Source: an uncultured Pelagibacteraceae bacterium
Lineage (GTDB): Bacteria > Pseudomonadota > Alphaproteobacteria > Pelagibacterales > Pelagibacteraceae
Reading direction: 5' to 3'
Assembly: GCA_902623495.1 (NCBI GenBank)
Contig: CACNTW010000004.1
Span: 26,679-90,678 of the forward strand
Length of the DNA stretch: 64,000 nt
The translations under genes and the position numbers were made by a program. Within the stretch, counting starts at the first letter, position 1, and each line of letters begins with the position of its first letter. The notes beneath the pieces were generated by a model, which worked only from the letters and a program-made list of their open reading frames with translations, did no database searches and was not told the DNA's origin. Positions 29,555-39,561 of the stretch are shown in pieces.

Positions 29555-30841
29555 ATGGAAGATTTTAAAGTAAAAGATATATCCCAAGCAGAATTTGGAA
29601 GAAAAGAAATTTCACTGGCTGAAACTGAAATGCCAGGATTAATGGCTCTTAGAGAAGAATATAAGGGTAAAAAACCTTTAAATGGAGCTCGGATTGTTGG
29701 TTGTTTACACATGACAATACAAACAGCCGTCTTAATAGAAACTTTAGTTGAGTTAGGAGCCGAAGTAAGATGGTCCTCATGTAATATTTTTTCGACACAA
29801 GACCATGCAGCGGCAGCGATTGCAAAAGCTGGCATTCCTGTATTTGCTTGGAAAGGCGAAACAGAAGAAGAATATTGGTGGTGTGTAAAGCAAACTATTG
29901 AAGGAAAAGATGGCTGGAAACCAAATATGATACTTGATGATGGTGGCGATCTTACAGCATTGATGCACAAAGATTATAAAGAATTATTAAATGATGTTAA
30001 AGGTTTATCAGAAGAGACAACTACAGGAGTTTTAGCATTAAAAAAAATGGAAAGTGAAGGCAATTTACTTGTCCCAGCAATAAATGTTAATGACTCAGTA
30101 ACAAAATCTAAGTTCGACAATTTATATGGTTGCAGAGAAAGTTTAGTTGATGGAATTAAAAGAGCTACTGACGTCATGATGTCAGGTAAGGTAGCTATTG
30201 TAGCTGGATTTGGAGATGTTGGAAAGGGTAGCGCTGCTTCTCTTCGTCAAAGCGGTGCAAGAGTTATGGTTACAGAAACAGACCCAATTTGTGCTCTGCA
30301 AGCTGCAATGGAAGGTTATGAAGTAGTTTTAATGGATGAGATGATAAAAGAAGCTGACATTGTTGTTACAGCAACAGGAAATAAAGATATTGTGACAGCT
30401 GACCATATGAGAGAAATGAAAGATAGAGCAATTCTATGTAATATTGGTCACTTTGATAATGAGATCCAAGTAGATGCTCTTAAAAATTATAAATGGGATG
30501 AAATAAAACCACAAGTTCACGAAATTACATTGCCGGATGGAAAAAGAATTATTTTATTAGCAGAAGGTAGATTAGTTAATCTTGGATGTGCAACAGGACA
30601 CCCAAGTTTTGTAATGAGTGCTTCTTTTACAAATCAAGTAACAGCTCAGATAGAATTATGGAATAACTCAGATAAATACGAGAAGAAAGTATATGTTTTA
30701 CCTAAACATTTAGATGAGAAAGTAGCTAGACTTCATTTAGAAAAAGTTGGAGCTAAATTAACCAAATTATCAGATGATCAAGCAAAATATATAAGTGTAA
30801 CACCAGAAGGACCTTATAAACCAGATGCCTATCGCTACTAA
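29555..30841 (+). CDS. ahcY: S-adenosylhomocysteine hydrolase
   Basis: [54 protein letters not shown]-type [21 protein letters not shown]-terminus [10 protein letters not shown]. Confidence 0.98.
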   Translation: MEDFKVKDISQAEFGRKEISLAETEMPGLMALREEYKGKKPLNGARIVGCLHMTIQTAVLIETLVELGAEVRWSSCNIFSTQDHAAAAIAKAGIPVFAWKGETEEEYWWCVKQTIEGKDGWKPNMILDDGGDLTALMHKDYKELLNDVKGLSEETTTGVLALKKMESEGNLLVPAINVNDSVTKSKFDNLYGCRESLVDGIKRATDVMMSGKVAIVAGFGDVGKGSAASLRQSGARVMVTETDPICALQAAMEGYEVVLMDEMIKEADIVVTATGNKDIVTADHMREMKDRAILCNIGHFDNEIQVDALKNYKWDEIKPQVHEITLPDGKRIILLAEGRLVNLGCATGHPSFVMSASFTNQVTAQIELWNNSDKYEKKVYVLPKHLDEKVARLHLEKVGAKLTKLSDDQAKYISVTPEGPYKPDAYRY

Positions 30842-31307
30842 AAGTAGCAAAATAGATATTTCAAAAGAAATTATCACACAAAAAATTGCTGAAAAAATTG
30901 CAAGTAAAGTTAGCAAAAATACAACTTTGCTTTTTTATGGAAACATCGGAGTAGGTAAGACTACATTTATTAGGTATCTAATCAATTATCTTCAAATAAA
31001 AAATGGTTTAGAAACAACAGAAATACCTAGTCCAACTTTTAATATTATAAATGAATATGAGATCAATTCTTTGATTGTTAGACATTTTGATCTTTACAGA
31101 ATTAAAGATAAAAAAGAATTAAATAATTTAGGAATTAATGAAAACTTAGAAGATTATGCTAGATTAATTGAATGGCCTGAAATCTTAGGTAAAAATATAG
31201 AAAGTACTTTTACATTAAAATTTGAATATGATGAAAAGCTTGAAAATAGGTACTTAATTATATCTAATAATATTGATTTTGATTTTAATGAATTTGAAAA
31301 AATTTAA
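30825..31307 (+). CDS. tsaE: tRNA threonylcarbamoyladenosine biosynthesis ATPase TsaE
   Basis: Walker [35 protein letters not shown]. Confidence 0.93.
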   Translation: MPIATKSSKIDISKEIITQKIAEKIASKVSKNTTLLFYGNIGVGKTTFIRYLINYLQIKNGLETTEIPSPTFNIINEYEINSLIVRHFDLYRIKDKKELNNLGINENLEDYARLIEWPEILGKNIESTFTLKFEYDEKLENRYLIISNNIDFDFNEFEKI

Positions 31308-32220
31308 AAAACTATCAGGAGATGCATCTTTTAGACAATTTTATAGAACAAATAATTCAGTATTAGTTTATAGCAAAATTCAAAAGCGATCAAACCTGTT
31401 AAATTATGATGCAGTTAACAAAATATTGATTAAAAATAAAATATTAGCCCCAGGTTTAATTAGTCAAAATTATAAAAAAAACTTTATAGAAATTGAGGAT
31501 TTCGGTAATAAAAACATGTTGTATAAAATTAAATCCTCCAAAAATAAATTAAATGAATACAAAAAAATACTAAAAATTCTATATCAAATTCAAAAAATTA
31601 AAAATTTTAAAACTCAAAATTTTCTTAAAAAAAAATTTAATTTATCAAACTATTCAAAAGGTAAAATACTTAAAGAGTCATACCTTTTTTTGGATTGGTA
31701 CTTAGCAGCAAATAAATTAATTATTCAAAAAGGATATTTAAAAAAAAATCTCAAAAAAATAATAGATAATTTGTATTTAAATTTAAAAATCAAACACAAA
31801 GTGTTTGTACATAGAGATTTTCACGTCTCAAACATGATGTTTTATAAAAATAAAATTGCTTTAATAGATAGTCAAGATGCTGTCTTGGGTAATCCAGCAT
31901 ATGATTTGGCCTCACTTATAGATGATGTAAGAATTAAAACTTCAAATAGTTTTAAGTCAAATATTTTAAAAGTATTTCTAAGTAAATTTAAATATAAAAA
32001 TGAATCTCAATTTATTAATGATTTTGAAATTTTATCTGTTTTAAGAAATCTAAAAATAATTGGTATATTCACAAGACTTGCAAAAAGAGATAAAAAAAGA
32101 AAATATCTAAAATTAATACCTTACGCTTGGAAATTAATCGATAATCGTATCAAAAATAATACAAATTTTCATGATTTAAAAAATTTTCTACAAAAAAACC
32201 CAAGAATAAAAAAAATATGA
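31273..32220 (+). CDS. amgK: aminoglycoside phosphotransferase family kinase, AmgK-like (probable start at 31288, [12 protein letters not shown])
   Basis: GDASFRQFYR N-terminus, VHRDFHVSNMM catalytic loop, IDSQDA; followed by MurU-like gene. Confidence 0.8.
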   Translation: MILILMNLKKFKKLSGDASFRQFYRTNNSVLVYSKIQKRSNLLNYDAVNKILIKNKILAPGLISQNYKKNFIEIEDFGNKNMLYKIKSSKNKLNEYKKILKILYQIQKIKNFKTQNFLKKKFNLSNYSKGKILKESYLFLDWYLAANKLIIQKGYLKKNLKKIIDNLYLNLKIKHKVFVHRDFHVSNMMFYKNKIALIDSQDAVLGNPAYDLASLIDDVRIKTSNSFKSNILKVFLSKFKYKNESQFINDFEILSVLRNLKIIGIFTRLAKRDKKRKYLKLIPYAWKLIDNRIKNNTNFHDLKNFLQKNPRIKKI

Positions 32221-32909
32221 AAGTTAAAACAGCAATAATTTTATGTGCAGGATTTGGAAAAAGATTAATGCCATTAACTGAGAAAACACCAAAACCACTT
32301 TTAAAAATTAATGAGATTAGCTTATTAGAAAATACTATAAACTTAATAAAATTATTAGAAATAAAATCTTTAAAAATTAATACTTTCTATTTAAGTGATA
32401 AAATAAAAGATTTCATTTTTTCAAATAATTTTGGTTTAGAAATTCAAATTATAGAAGATGGTAAGGAAATATTAGATACAGGGGGTGGTATTTTAAATGT
32501 AGTAAATAATTCAGTTGAAACAGATTTCGTAGTTTTTAATCCTGATACAATTTGGAACGCTCAATATGCAAATGAAATCAACCAGATGGAAAATATATAT
32601 TTTAAAAATAACTTAGAAAATATTTTAATGGTTGTAAAAAAAGATTTAAGTTTTGATAAAAGATTTAAAGGCGATTTTTCTCTGGATGGCAATAATTTAA
32701 AAAAGAACCATGATAAGAATTATATTTATACAGGGTGTCAAATTATAAATAAAAAAATATTTAAAAATTTATCAAAAAAAATATTTTCAATGAATGAGAT
32801 TTGGGATAATTACATCAAAAAAGAAAATTTGTATGGTTTCGAGAGTAGTATTGAGTTTCTTCATTTAACAGATAAAGATATTTACGAAAAACTTCTTCAA
32901 AAAGGTTAG
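32217..32909 (+). CDS. murU: nucleotidyltransferase, MurU-like (NDP-sugar pyrophosphorylase family)
   Basis: AIILCAGFGKRLMPLTEKTPKPLLKI; DTGGGI; adjacent to amgK-like kinase. Confidence 0.82.
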   Translation: MKVKTAIILCAGFGKRLMPLTEKTPKPLLKINEISLLENTINLIKLLEIKSLKINTFYLSDKIKDFIFSNNFGLEIQIIEDGKEILDTGGGILNVVNNSVETDFVVFNPDTIWNAQYANEINQMENIYFKNNLENILMVVKKDLSFDKRFKGDFSLDGNNLKKNHDKNYIYTGCQIINKKIFKNLSKKIFSMNEIWDNYIKKENLYGFESSIEFLHLTDKDIYEKLLQKG

Positions 32910-33616
32910 AATTTAATTAAATCCTTAGATCTACTCTGATCTAGGTATTTAGCTTCTTTTATATTCTTTTTTTCAAATTTCAAAAGTAGAGGATTTCCGG
33001 TTGGTATTTCAAGTTTAGAAATTTCATTGTCATCAATTTTAAATAAATATTTCAAAAGCGATCTAATAGAATTTCCATGAGCAGATATAATTGTGTTATC
33101 GTGCAAATTTTTCTCTATGTTTTCAACAAAATAGGGCACAACTCTATCATAAGTATCTTTTAAGGACTCTGTATCTGGAATTAAGTTACGCGGTATATCA
33201 TTATAAATACTTATATTTTTTGGATGATATGGACTATTTGTGTTCAATGGTTTTGGCGGATTATCCCAAGATCTTCTGAATTTGTGAACTTCTTCTTCTC
33301 CTAATTTTTTTCTCATTTCATCTTTATTTAATCCTGTAAGTGACCCGTAGTGCCTTTCATTTAATTGCCAGGCCTTAATTATATTATTTGGTTTTACTCT
33401 GATCGTATTTAAAATGAGCTTCAAGGTATCAATCGATCTTTGTTGATATGAAGTATAAAAATGTTTTATTTCTAAATTTAATTTTTTTATAAACTCACCA
33501 GCTTTACAGGCTTCCAATTTACCTTGTGGTGCGAGCTCAACGTCGACCCATCCTGTAAATTTATTTTCTAAATTCCATTCGCTTTGACCATGTCTAACAA
33601 GTATTAAGTGACTCAT
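32906..33616 (-). CDS. gpmA: 2,3-bisphosphoglycerate-dependent phosphoglycerate mutase
   Basis: LILVRHGQSEWNLENKFTGWVDVELAPQG; NERHYGSLTGLNK; SAHGNSIRSLLKYL. Confidence 0.97.
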   Translation of the reverse strand: MSHLILVRHGQSEWNLENKFTGWVDVELAPQGKLEACKAGEFIKKLNLEIKHFYTSYQQRSIDTLKLILNTIRVKPNNIIKAWQLNERHYGSLTGLNKDEMRKKLGEEEVHKFRRSWDNPPKPLNTNSPYHPKNISIYNDIPRNLIPDTESLKDTYDRVVPYFVENIEKNLHDNTIISAHGNSIRSLLKYLFKIDDNEISKLEIPTGNPLLLKFEKKNIKEAKYLDQSRSKDLIKF

Positions 33617-33642
33617 TTGTGAAAATTTAATATAGATTAACT

Positions 33643-34014
33643 ATGAATTACTTAAAGCAGTTTTTTTATCTGTCTAACGTAGTTTTATTTATTTTTTACT
33701 TATATCCCGGTAGTATTTTTGGATGTTTTATTTATAGTGATTGTAAAATTCAACCACAATTAACAAGAGATTTTTTAGTATCTTCAAATCACGTTTATGT
33801 TTTCTTTATTATATCAATTCTAGGATTAATTGTTTTTAAACATAAATTAAAAAATATATTTATTTATCTTATTTGTATTTCTATTGTTTTAGAAATTCTG
33901 CACTTAATAATTCCAGAAAGAGGATTTGAATTAGGTGATTTGTTTGGTAATATAATAGGTGTATTTTTATCGTTTTTAGTTTTTAAAATAATTTATAAAG
34001 GTAGATTGCAATGA
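33643..34014 (+). CDS. VanZ-like small membrane protein
   Basis: Four predicted TM segments; C-terminal LEILHLIIPERGFELGDLFGNIIGVFL is VanZ-like. Confidence 0.6.
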   Translation: MNYLKQFFYLSNVVLFIFYLYPGSIFGCFIYSDCKIQPQLTRDFLVSSNHVYVFFIISILGLIVFKHKLKNIFIYLICISIVLEILHLIIPERGFELGDLFGNIIGVFLSFLVFKIIYKGRLQ

Positions 34015-34319
34015 GTTCATTCGATGAAAGAAAAAAAGGTTTTGAAAAAAAATTTGCTCATGATGAGGAAAAACAATTTAAAATTAATGCAAGAAAAAAT
34101 AAATATTTAGGGGAGTGGGCCTCACAAATTCTTGGATATGATGAAGAAAAAAAAAATCAATATATTCAAGATGTAATTAAAGCAGATTTTGCTGAGGCAG
34201 GTGATGAAGATGTGTATAGAAAGCTTTATGGAGATTTAAAAGATAAAAATATATCCGAAGATCAAATTAGAAAAAAAATGCTAGAATGCAATGAAAAAGC
34301 AACTACTGAAGTTAGTTAG
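34011..34319 (+). CDS. DUF1476 protein, F1-ATPase inhibitor zeta subunit-like
   Basis: SSFDERKKGFEKKFAHDEEKQFKINARKNKYLGEWA matches alphaproteobacterial DUF1476/zeta. Confidence 0.9.
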   Translation: MSSFDERKKGFEKKFAHDEEKQFKINARKNKYLGEWASQILGYDEEKKNQYIQDVIKADFAEAGDEDVYRKLYGDLKDKNISEDQIRKKMLECNEKATTEVS

Positions 34320-34803
34320 TTTTCTATTTTTATTTACATTTGCAGCAACTAATTACTTACTATCAGAAACAATCCTAATTTCAGATAAGATTAAAATAAT
34401 TGATGGTGATACAATTTTATTAGATAATAAAAAAATTCGTTTTTCAGGTATAGATGCTCCAGAAACTAAATTTAAAGGGAAGCAACAGTTTTGCCTAAAA
34501 AATAAAAAAAAAATTAATTGTGGAAAAATTTCAAAAAATTCTCTTTCAGAAAAAATTATAAATAAAAAATTAAAATGTCTAATCGAGCCACAAAAGGACT
34601 ATTTTGGTAGGTATTTAGGTGAGTGTTTTATAAATAATGAAAGTGTTTCAGCTTACATGGTAAGAAATGGATTAGCCTTCGACTATCCAAAATATTCGAA
34701 AAAAAAATATTCTAAAGATCAAATTTATGCAAAAAACAATAAGTTAGGTTTATGGAGTATGGAATTTGATTACCCATGGATATGGAGAAAAAATAATAGA
34801 TAA
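34291..34803 (+). CDS. secreted thermonuclease (SNase) family protein
   Basis: Signal peptide; IIDGDTILLDNKKIRFSGIDAPE, GRYLGECFINN, VRNGLAFDY, K..GLW. Confidence 0.88.
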   Translation: MKKQLLKLVSFLFLFTFAATNYLLSETILISDKIKIIDGDTILLDNKKIRFSGIDAPETKFKGKQQFCLKNKKKINCGKISKNSLSEKIINKKLKCLIEPQKDYFGRYLGECFINNESVSAYMVRNGLAFDYPKYSKKKYSKDQIYAKNNKLGLWSMEFDYPWIWRKNNR

Positions 34804-34816
34804 TTTATATTAAACT

Positions 34817-35416
34817 GTGATTCTTTTTAGAAAGTATTTTTTATTTTTTGGTCTATTATTTTTAACTGCTTGCTCATCGATACCACAAAATACAGCAGAT
34901 GGCTGTTCAATATTTTCTGAGAGATATCTTTGGTATAAACACGCGAAAAAAACTGAAAAAAAGTGGGGAACACCAATTAACTTACAATTAGCAATAATAA
35001 AAATGGAATCTGATTTTGACTGGCTCGCTAAGCCCGCACGTCAAAAATTATTTAAAGTTATACCTTATAAAAGACCTTCAAGTTCATTTGGATACTCACA
35101 AGCTATTAAAGGTACTTGGAAACAATATAAAGATGAGACTGGAAATAAATATGCTTTAAGATCTAGATTTAAAGATAGTGTTGATTTTATTGGCTGGTAT
35201 ACAAACAAAACGGAAAAAATTTTAAAGGTTTCAAAAAAAGATGCTTTCAGACAATATATTGCTTATCATGAAGGCTGGGGAAATTATAAAAATTATAAAA
35301 ACAATCAGAAAGTTATAGTATTGGCAAAAAAAGTAGAGGGTTATTCAAACAAATTCAAGAAGCAGCTTAATAAATGTAGTAAATCTTTGACTACTAGAAA
35401 ATATATTATTTTTTAA
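34817..35416 (+). CDS. lipoprotein with lytic transglycosylase (SLT)-like domain (GTG start)
   Basis: Lipobox LTAC; AIIKMESDFDW, SSFGYSQAIKGTWKQY, AYHEGWGNY. Confidence 0.8.
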   Translation: MILFRKYFLFFGLLFLTACSSIPQNTADGCSIFSERYLWYKHAKKTEKKWGTPINLQLAIIKMESDFDWLAKPARQKLFKVIPYKRPSSSFGYSQAIKGTWKQYKDETGNKYALRSRFKDSVDFIGWYTNKTEKILKVSKKDAFRQYIAYHEGWGNYKNYKNNQKVIVLAKKVEGYSNKFKKQLNKCSKSLTTRKYIIF

Positions 35417-38400
35417 TCAGCTGTTTTTCTAGCTCCAGATCTACTGCATCTATTCTCTTTGTATTTTTTGCTAGTGTTAAGTACATAGTTGGCGTCACAT
35501 ATAATGTAAAGAATGTTGAAATAATCATTCCACCAAAGATTGTTGATCCAACTGCTAATCTAGACGCCTCACCTGCGCCTGGACCTATGTTACCTACTAT
35601 AAGAGGTAACATTGCAATCATGGTACTTAATGAAGTCATTATGATTGGTCTTATTCTTAATTTGCAAGCTTCCATCAATGCTTCCTCAATTTTTGCACCT
35701 GTTGTTCGAATTTGATTAGTATAGTCGACGATTAAAATACTATTTTTAGTGGATATACCGATTAATATAATCAAGGCGATTTGTGAAAATATATTTATCG
35801 AACTATTTAGAAATAAAATGAATACAAGGCCTCCAAAAACTGCAAGAGGTACAGTCAATATTATAATAAAAGGATGGACAAACGAGTTAAAAGTAGCAGC
35901 CATTACTAAATATGCAGTTATTAATGCTAAAGCGAAAATAAGAAATATTTCGTTACTAGTCTCTTTTAGTTCTTCGGACTTACCTTTCCAAGTTATTTGA
36001 TTTTGAGGAGCAACTCTCAACATTACGTCTTCTAAATATTTTATAGCTTCAGACAATGTGTATTCTTCAGATAAAGCTGCCGATATAGTTACTGCTCGTT
36101 GTCTATTATATCTAGGTAATGATTCAGCAGTTCCTTTCTCTTCAAATTCTACCAAACTTGCAACAGATACTAATTTTCCAGTAGTTTCAGATCTTACAAA
36201 AATCTTTGATAAGCCATCTTTATCTCGTCTATCTGCTAAATATTGCTGAAGAATTATGGGATATTCTCTTCCTTCTTTATTATATGTTGTAACCCTCTTT
36301 CCACCGTATAATGTTTCGAGAGTTCTACCAATATTTTCTATTGACACTCCTAAATCATTTGCTCTATTTTTGTTAGTAATTAATTTTACCTCAGGTTTAT
36401 TTTTTGTGTAATCACTTTCAATTCTAAACATATTTCTATTTCTTCTTAGTTCTCTTAAAACTTGACTTTGAATTTGTTCTAACTCTTCATAACTTGTTCC
36501 ATAAATCACCATTTGAACTGGTTTATTATAGCTAGAAACTCTTATAGATTGAGGTGATATAGGAAACGCAAACGTTTCAGGCACACTAACAACTTGTCCA
36601 ATAGCTTCTCTTAAAACAACTTGTGTACTCTTTTCTCTATTTTTCCATTCATCTAAAAGTGCAATTATAATAAAGGTATTATATGAAGTTGCGGACTTAC
36701 CAAAACCAGGTACCCTCATAATTAATCTTTGGTAAGGGCTGTCTTCTGCTTGTAACAATTTTAATATTCTTCCCTCAATTATTTGGGCTTTTTCTTGTGT
36801 GTACTCGAATGAACTTCCTTCATCTGTAGAACCAATTATTAAATAAGCCCCTCTATCTTCTAATGGTATCAATTCTTTTTTTGTGAAATTAAATAAATAA
36901 ATAGATGCTGCAATTAATAAAATTATAAATATTGAAATTGTTTTCTGTTTATTAATCCAAAATTTTAAGGTGTCGGCATAAAATTCTGTAAAAGATTTAA
37001 ATCCATTATTGAATTTTTTTACAAAAAAATTAATTTTTTCTTTTTTATTTAAAAACTTACTTCCTAACATTGGTGAAAGTGTTAAAGCCACAAATGAAGA
37101 AACAACTATTGAGAAAGATAGTGCTATTGCAGTTTCTTTAAACAAGGTACCAGCTATTCCCTCAATAAAAATTAAAGGTAAAAAAACTGCAACTAAAATT
37201 AAAGTTGTAGCTATTATCGCAAATGTTATTTGTCTTGAGCCTTTATAAGCAGCTACAAGCGGCGTTTCTCCTTTTTCAATTCTTGTATAAATTGCATCTG
37301 TCATTATTACAGAATCATCAGTTATTATTCCAATTGCTAAAATAAAACTTAGGAGGACAAATATATTTATAGAAAGATCAAATATATATAAACCTAAAAA
37401 CGAACCAATTAAACTTACTGGCAAAGCTACAGCTGGTACAATTACAGCTTTTAGGTTTCCTAAAAATAAGTAAATTATTACCACGACCAAAATAAAAGCA
37501 ATAATTAAACTTTTATAAACTTCCTGTATTGCAGTTCCTACGTAAGTTGCTCTATTAAATGCTATTTCTAACTTTAAACCATCTGGTAAAGATTGATTTA
37601 AAATGTTTATTTTCTCTTTAATTTGATTTGAAAGTTCGACAGTTGATGCTCCACTTTTTGCGTATATTCCAATCCCAACTGTTTTTAAATTAGCTGCATT
37701 TTTTCTTTGAGCTTTAAATAAAGTTTTCTCAGAAACTGGACCAAGCTCAACATTTGCAATATCAGAAAGGGTTGTGACTTTATCTTTGTTTTTCTTAAGA
37801 GGAAGCTGCTTGATTGTTTCAATGTTAGAGTAAGACTTATCAATATTAAGAGTTAAATCTTTATTACTAGCTTCCAAAGTTCCAGCGGGGATGTTTATAT
37901 TTTCATTTCTTAATGCTCTCTCGACTTCCTGAATAGTAAGATTATTGGCTGCTAATTTGATGGGATCTACCCAAACTCTTACACTTAGCTCTCTTAATCC
38001 ACCGACTAAAATTCTACCAACATTTGGTACACTCGAAAAGGCATCTATAAGATATCTTTCAGCATAGTCACCCAAATCTAAATCATTCCAAGTTGGTGAC
38101 GATAGAGCAACCCACATTGTAGTTGTAAAACCTGCTGCTTGTTTCAAAATTTGAGGCGGGTTTGCTTGATCTGGCAAATTGTCCGCAACTCTTGATACTC
38201 TTTCTCTTATGTCATTTGCCGCATCATCTAAATCTATATCTGTATTAAAATAAATATTTATTCTACTTCTTCCATTAAGCGAACTAGAATCAATGTTCTT
38301 AATTCCTTCCGCTCCTCCTATAACATCTTCTATTTTTTGTGTTATCTCTTCATCAACAATTTGAGCTGAAGCAGATTTATAATCGGTTTGTACCTGTACC

Positions 38401-38534
38401 ACTGGAGGCTGAATACCATCTGGTAATTCCCTAACAGGTAATTCCCAAAATACAAAAATTCCAAAAATAATTAGTATCATTGACATTACCCATGCAACGA
38501 CAGGTCTTTTAATACTAACTTCAGTTATATACAT
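35406..38534 (-). CDS. RND efflux transporter permease (AcrB/hydrophobe-amphiphile family)
   Basis: 1042 aa; ISIKRPVVAWVMSMILIIFGI start, internal duplication, AIGIITDDSVIMTDAIYTRIEKG. Confidence 0.95.
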   Translation of the reverse strand: MYITEVSIKRPVVAWVMSMILIIFGIFVFWELPVRELPDGIQPPVVQVQTDYKSASAQIVDEEITQKIEDVIGGAEGIKNIDSSSLNGRSRINIYFNTDIDLDDAANDIRERVSRVADNLPDQANPPQILKQAAGFTTTMWVALSSPTWNDLDLGDYAERYLIDAFSSVPNVGRILVGGLRELSVRVWVDPIKLAANNLTIQEVERALRNENINIPAGTLEASNKDLTLNIDKSYSNIETIKQLPLKKNKDKVTTLSDIANVELGPVSEKTLFKAQRKNAANLKTVGIGIYAKSGASTVELSNQIKEKINILNQSLPDGLKLEIAFNRATYVGTAIQEVYKSLIIAFILVVVIIYLFLGNLKAVIVPAVALPVSLIGSFLGLYIFDLSINIFVLLSFILAIGIITDDSVIMTDAIYTRIEKGETPLVAAYKGSRQITFAIIATTLILVAVFLPLIFIEGIAGTLFKETAIALSFSIVVSSFVALTLSPMLGSKFLNKKEKINFFVKKFNNGFKSFTEFYADTLKFWINKQKTISIFIILLIAASIYLFNFTKKELIPLEDRGAYLIIGSTDEGSSFEYTQEKAQIIEGRILKLLQAEDSPYQRLIMRVPGFGKSATSYNTFIIIALLDEWKNREKSTQVVLREAIGQVVSVPETFAFPISPQSIRVSSYNKPVQMVIYGTSYEELEQIQSQVLRELRRNRNMFRIESDYTKNKPEVKLITNKNRANDLGVSIENIGRTLETLYGGKRVTTYNKEGREYPIILQQYLADRRDKDGLSKIFVRSETTGKLVSVASLVEFEEKGTAESLPRYNRQRAVTISAALSEEYTLSEAIKYLEDVMLRVAPQNQITWKGKSEELKETSNEIFLIFALALITAYLVMAATFNSFVHPFIIILTVPLAVFGGLVFILFLNSSINIFSQIALIILIGISTKNSILIVDYTNQIRTTGAKIEEALMEACKLRIRPIIMTSLSTMIAMLPLIVGNIGPGAGEASRLAVGSTIFGGMIISTFFTLYVTPTMYLTLAKNTKRIDAVDLELEKQLIKK

Positions 38535-38541
38535 GTATTAA

Positions 38542-39558
38542 TTATTTTTTATTTTCTTGTTTTTCAGAGTCAGACTTTTTAAATATATTTAATTTTTGTA
38601 ACCACGCAAACATACCATTCTTGTTTTCTTTAGTATCTTTTTTCTTTTTTCCACCCCAACTAGATTTGTTTTGATTAGCTACTTTAGCACCTTTTTTTAT
38701 AGGTCTTATTATTAAATTTGGTCTGACCTTTTTTGTACCCTCTGCAACAACTTTGTCTCCAACTTTTAGACCATTTAAAACTTCAACAAAACCCAGGTAT
38801 CTATCGCCGGTATCAATATTTGTTTTTAATACTTTATTTTTTTCGTCAACTTTATAGATAAATATATTATCACCTTCCACTATTGTGCTGGTATCTGGGA
38901 TACTTAAGCTTTCTCTTGTATCATATTTTATTGAAATTTCTAAAAATGAGCCAGGCAAAATTTCACCAGATGTATTGTCCATTTTTATCCTTGTTGGTAA
39001 TGATCTAGTATCCTCACTAATTCGACTAGCTAACGAGTCAACTTGACCTTTATATGTTTTATCTTTGTATCCAGAAAATTTTATATCAACAGGTAAACCA
39101 ACCTTAATAAATGGTACAAACATTTCAGGTATATCTACATCACAATAGATAATACTGGTATTTTCGAGATTAACTAAGATTGAAGATTTTGAAACTTCGA
39201 TGTCTTCTGAAAATTCTCTTTTTCCAATTGTTCCATCAAACTGAGCAGTAATTTTTCTATTTTTAAGTTCTGCAATTACATCACCTTTTTTTACTTTTTG
39301 ATTAAAGTTGATAGGTTTAAGTATTTCATACTTTTCAATTTTATAGGATTGTGTTTTAAATGGTCTTGCTGTTCCGTATGTGCTTATTAAATTTTCAAAA
39401 ACTCTATTTTCAGCTGCAGTAACAATTATTCCTGGAGGTGGTCTTTTACTAAATTTCTTCTTAAAATGATTTCCAATCATTGTTCTACCAACAATCACTG
39501 TAGCTATAATTAAAAAGAAAATTATTATTATGCTTGTAATTTTTGTTGATCTTTTCAT
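38542..39558 (-). CDS. RND periplasmic adaptor (membrane fusion) protein
   Basis: N-terminal TM, HlyD/MFP half-barrels, upstream of the RND permease. Confidence 0.9.
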   Translation of the reverse strand: MKRSTKITSIIIIFFLIIATVIVGRTMIGNHFKKKFSKRPPPGIIVTAAENRVFENLISTYGTARPFKTQSYKIEKYEILKPINFNQKVKKGDVIAELKNRKITAQFDGTIGKREFSEDIEVSKSSILVNLENTSIIYCDVDIPEMFVPFIKVGLPVDIKFSGYKDKTYKGQVDSLASRISEDTRSLPTRIKMDNTSGEILPGSFLEISIKYDTRESLSIPDTSTIVEGDNIFIYKVDEKNKVLKTNIDTGDRYLGFVEVLNGLKVGDKVVAEGTKKVRPNLIIRPIKKGAKVANQNKSSWGGKKKKDTKENKNGMFAWLQKLNIFKKSDSEKQENKK

Positions 39559-39561
39559 ATT

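Noticed and set aside
29539-29970. 143-aa antisense ORF over ahcY
   Set aside because: Lies entirely opposite a highly conserved CDS; mirror-frame open reading due to codon bias
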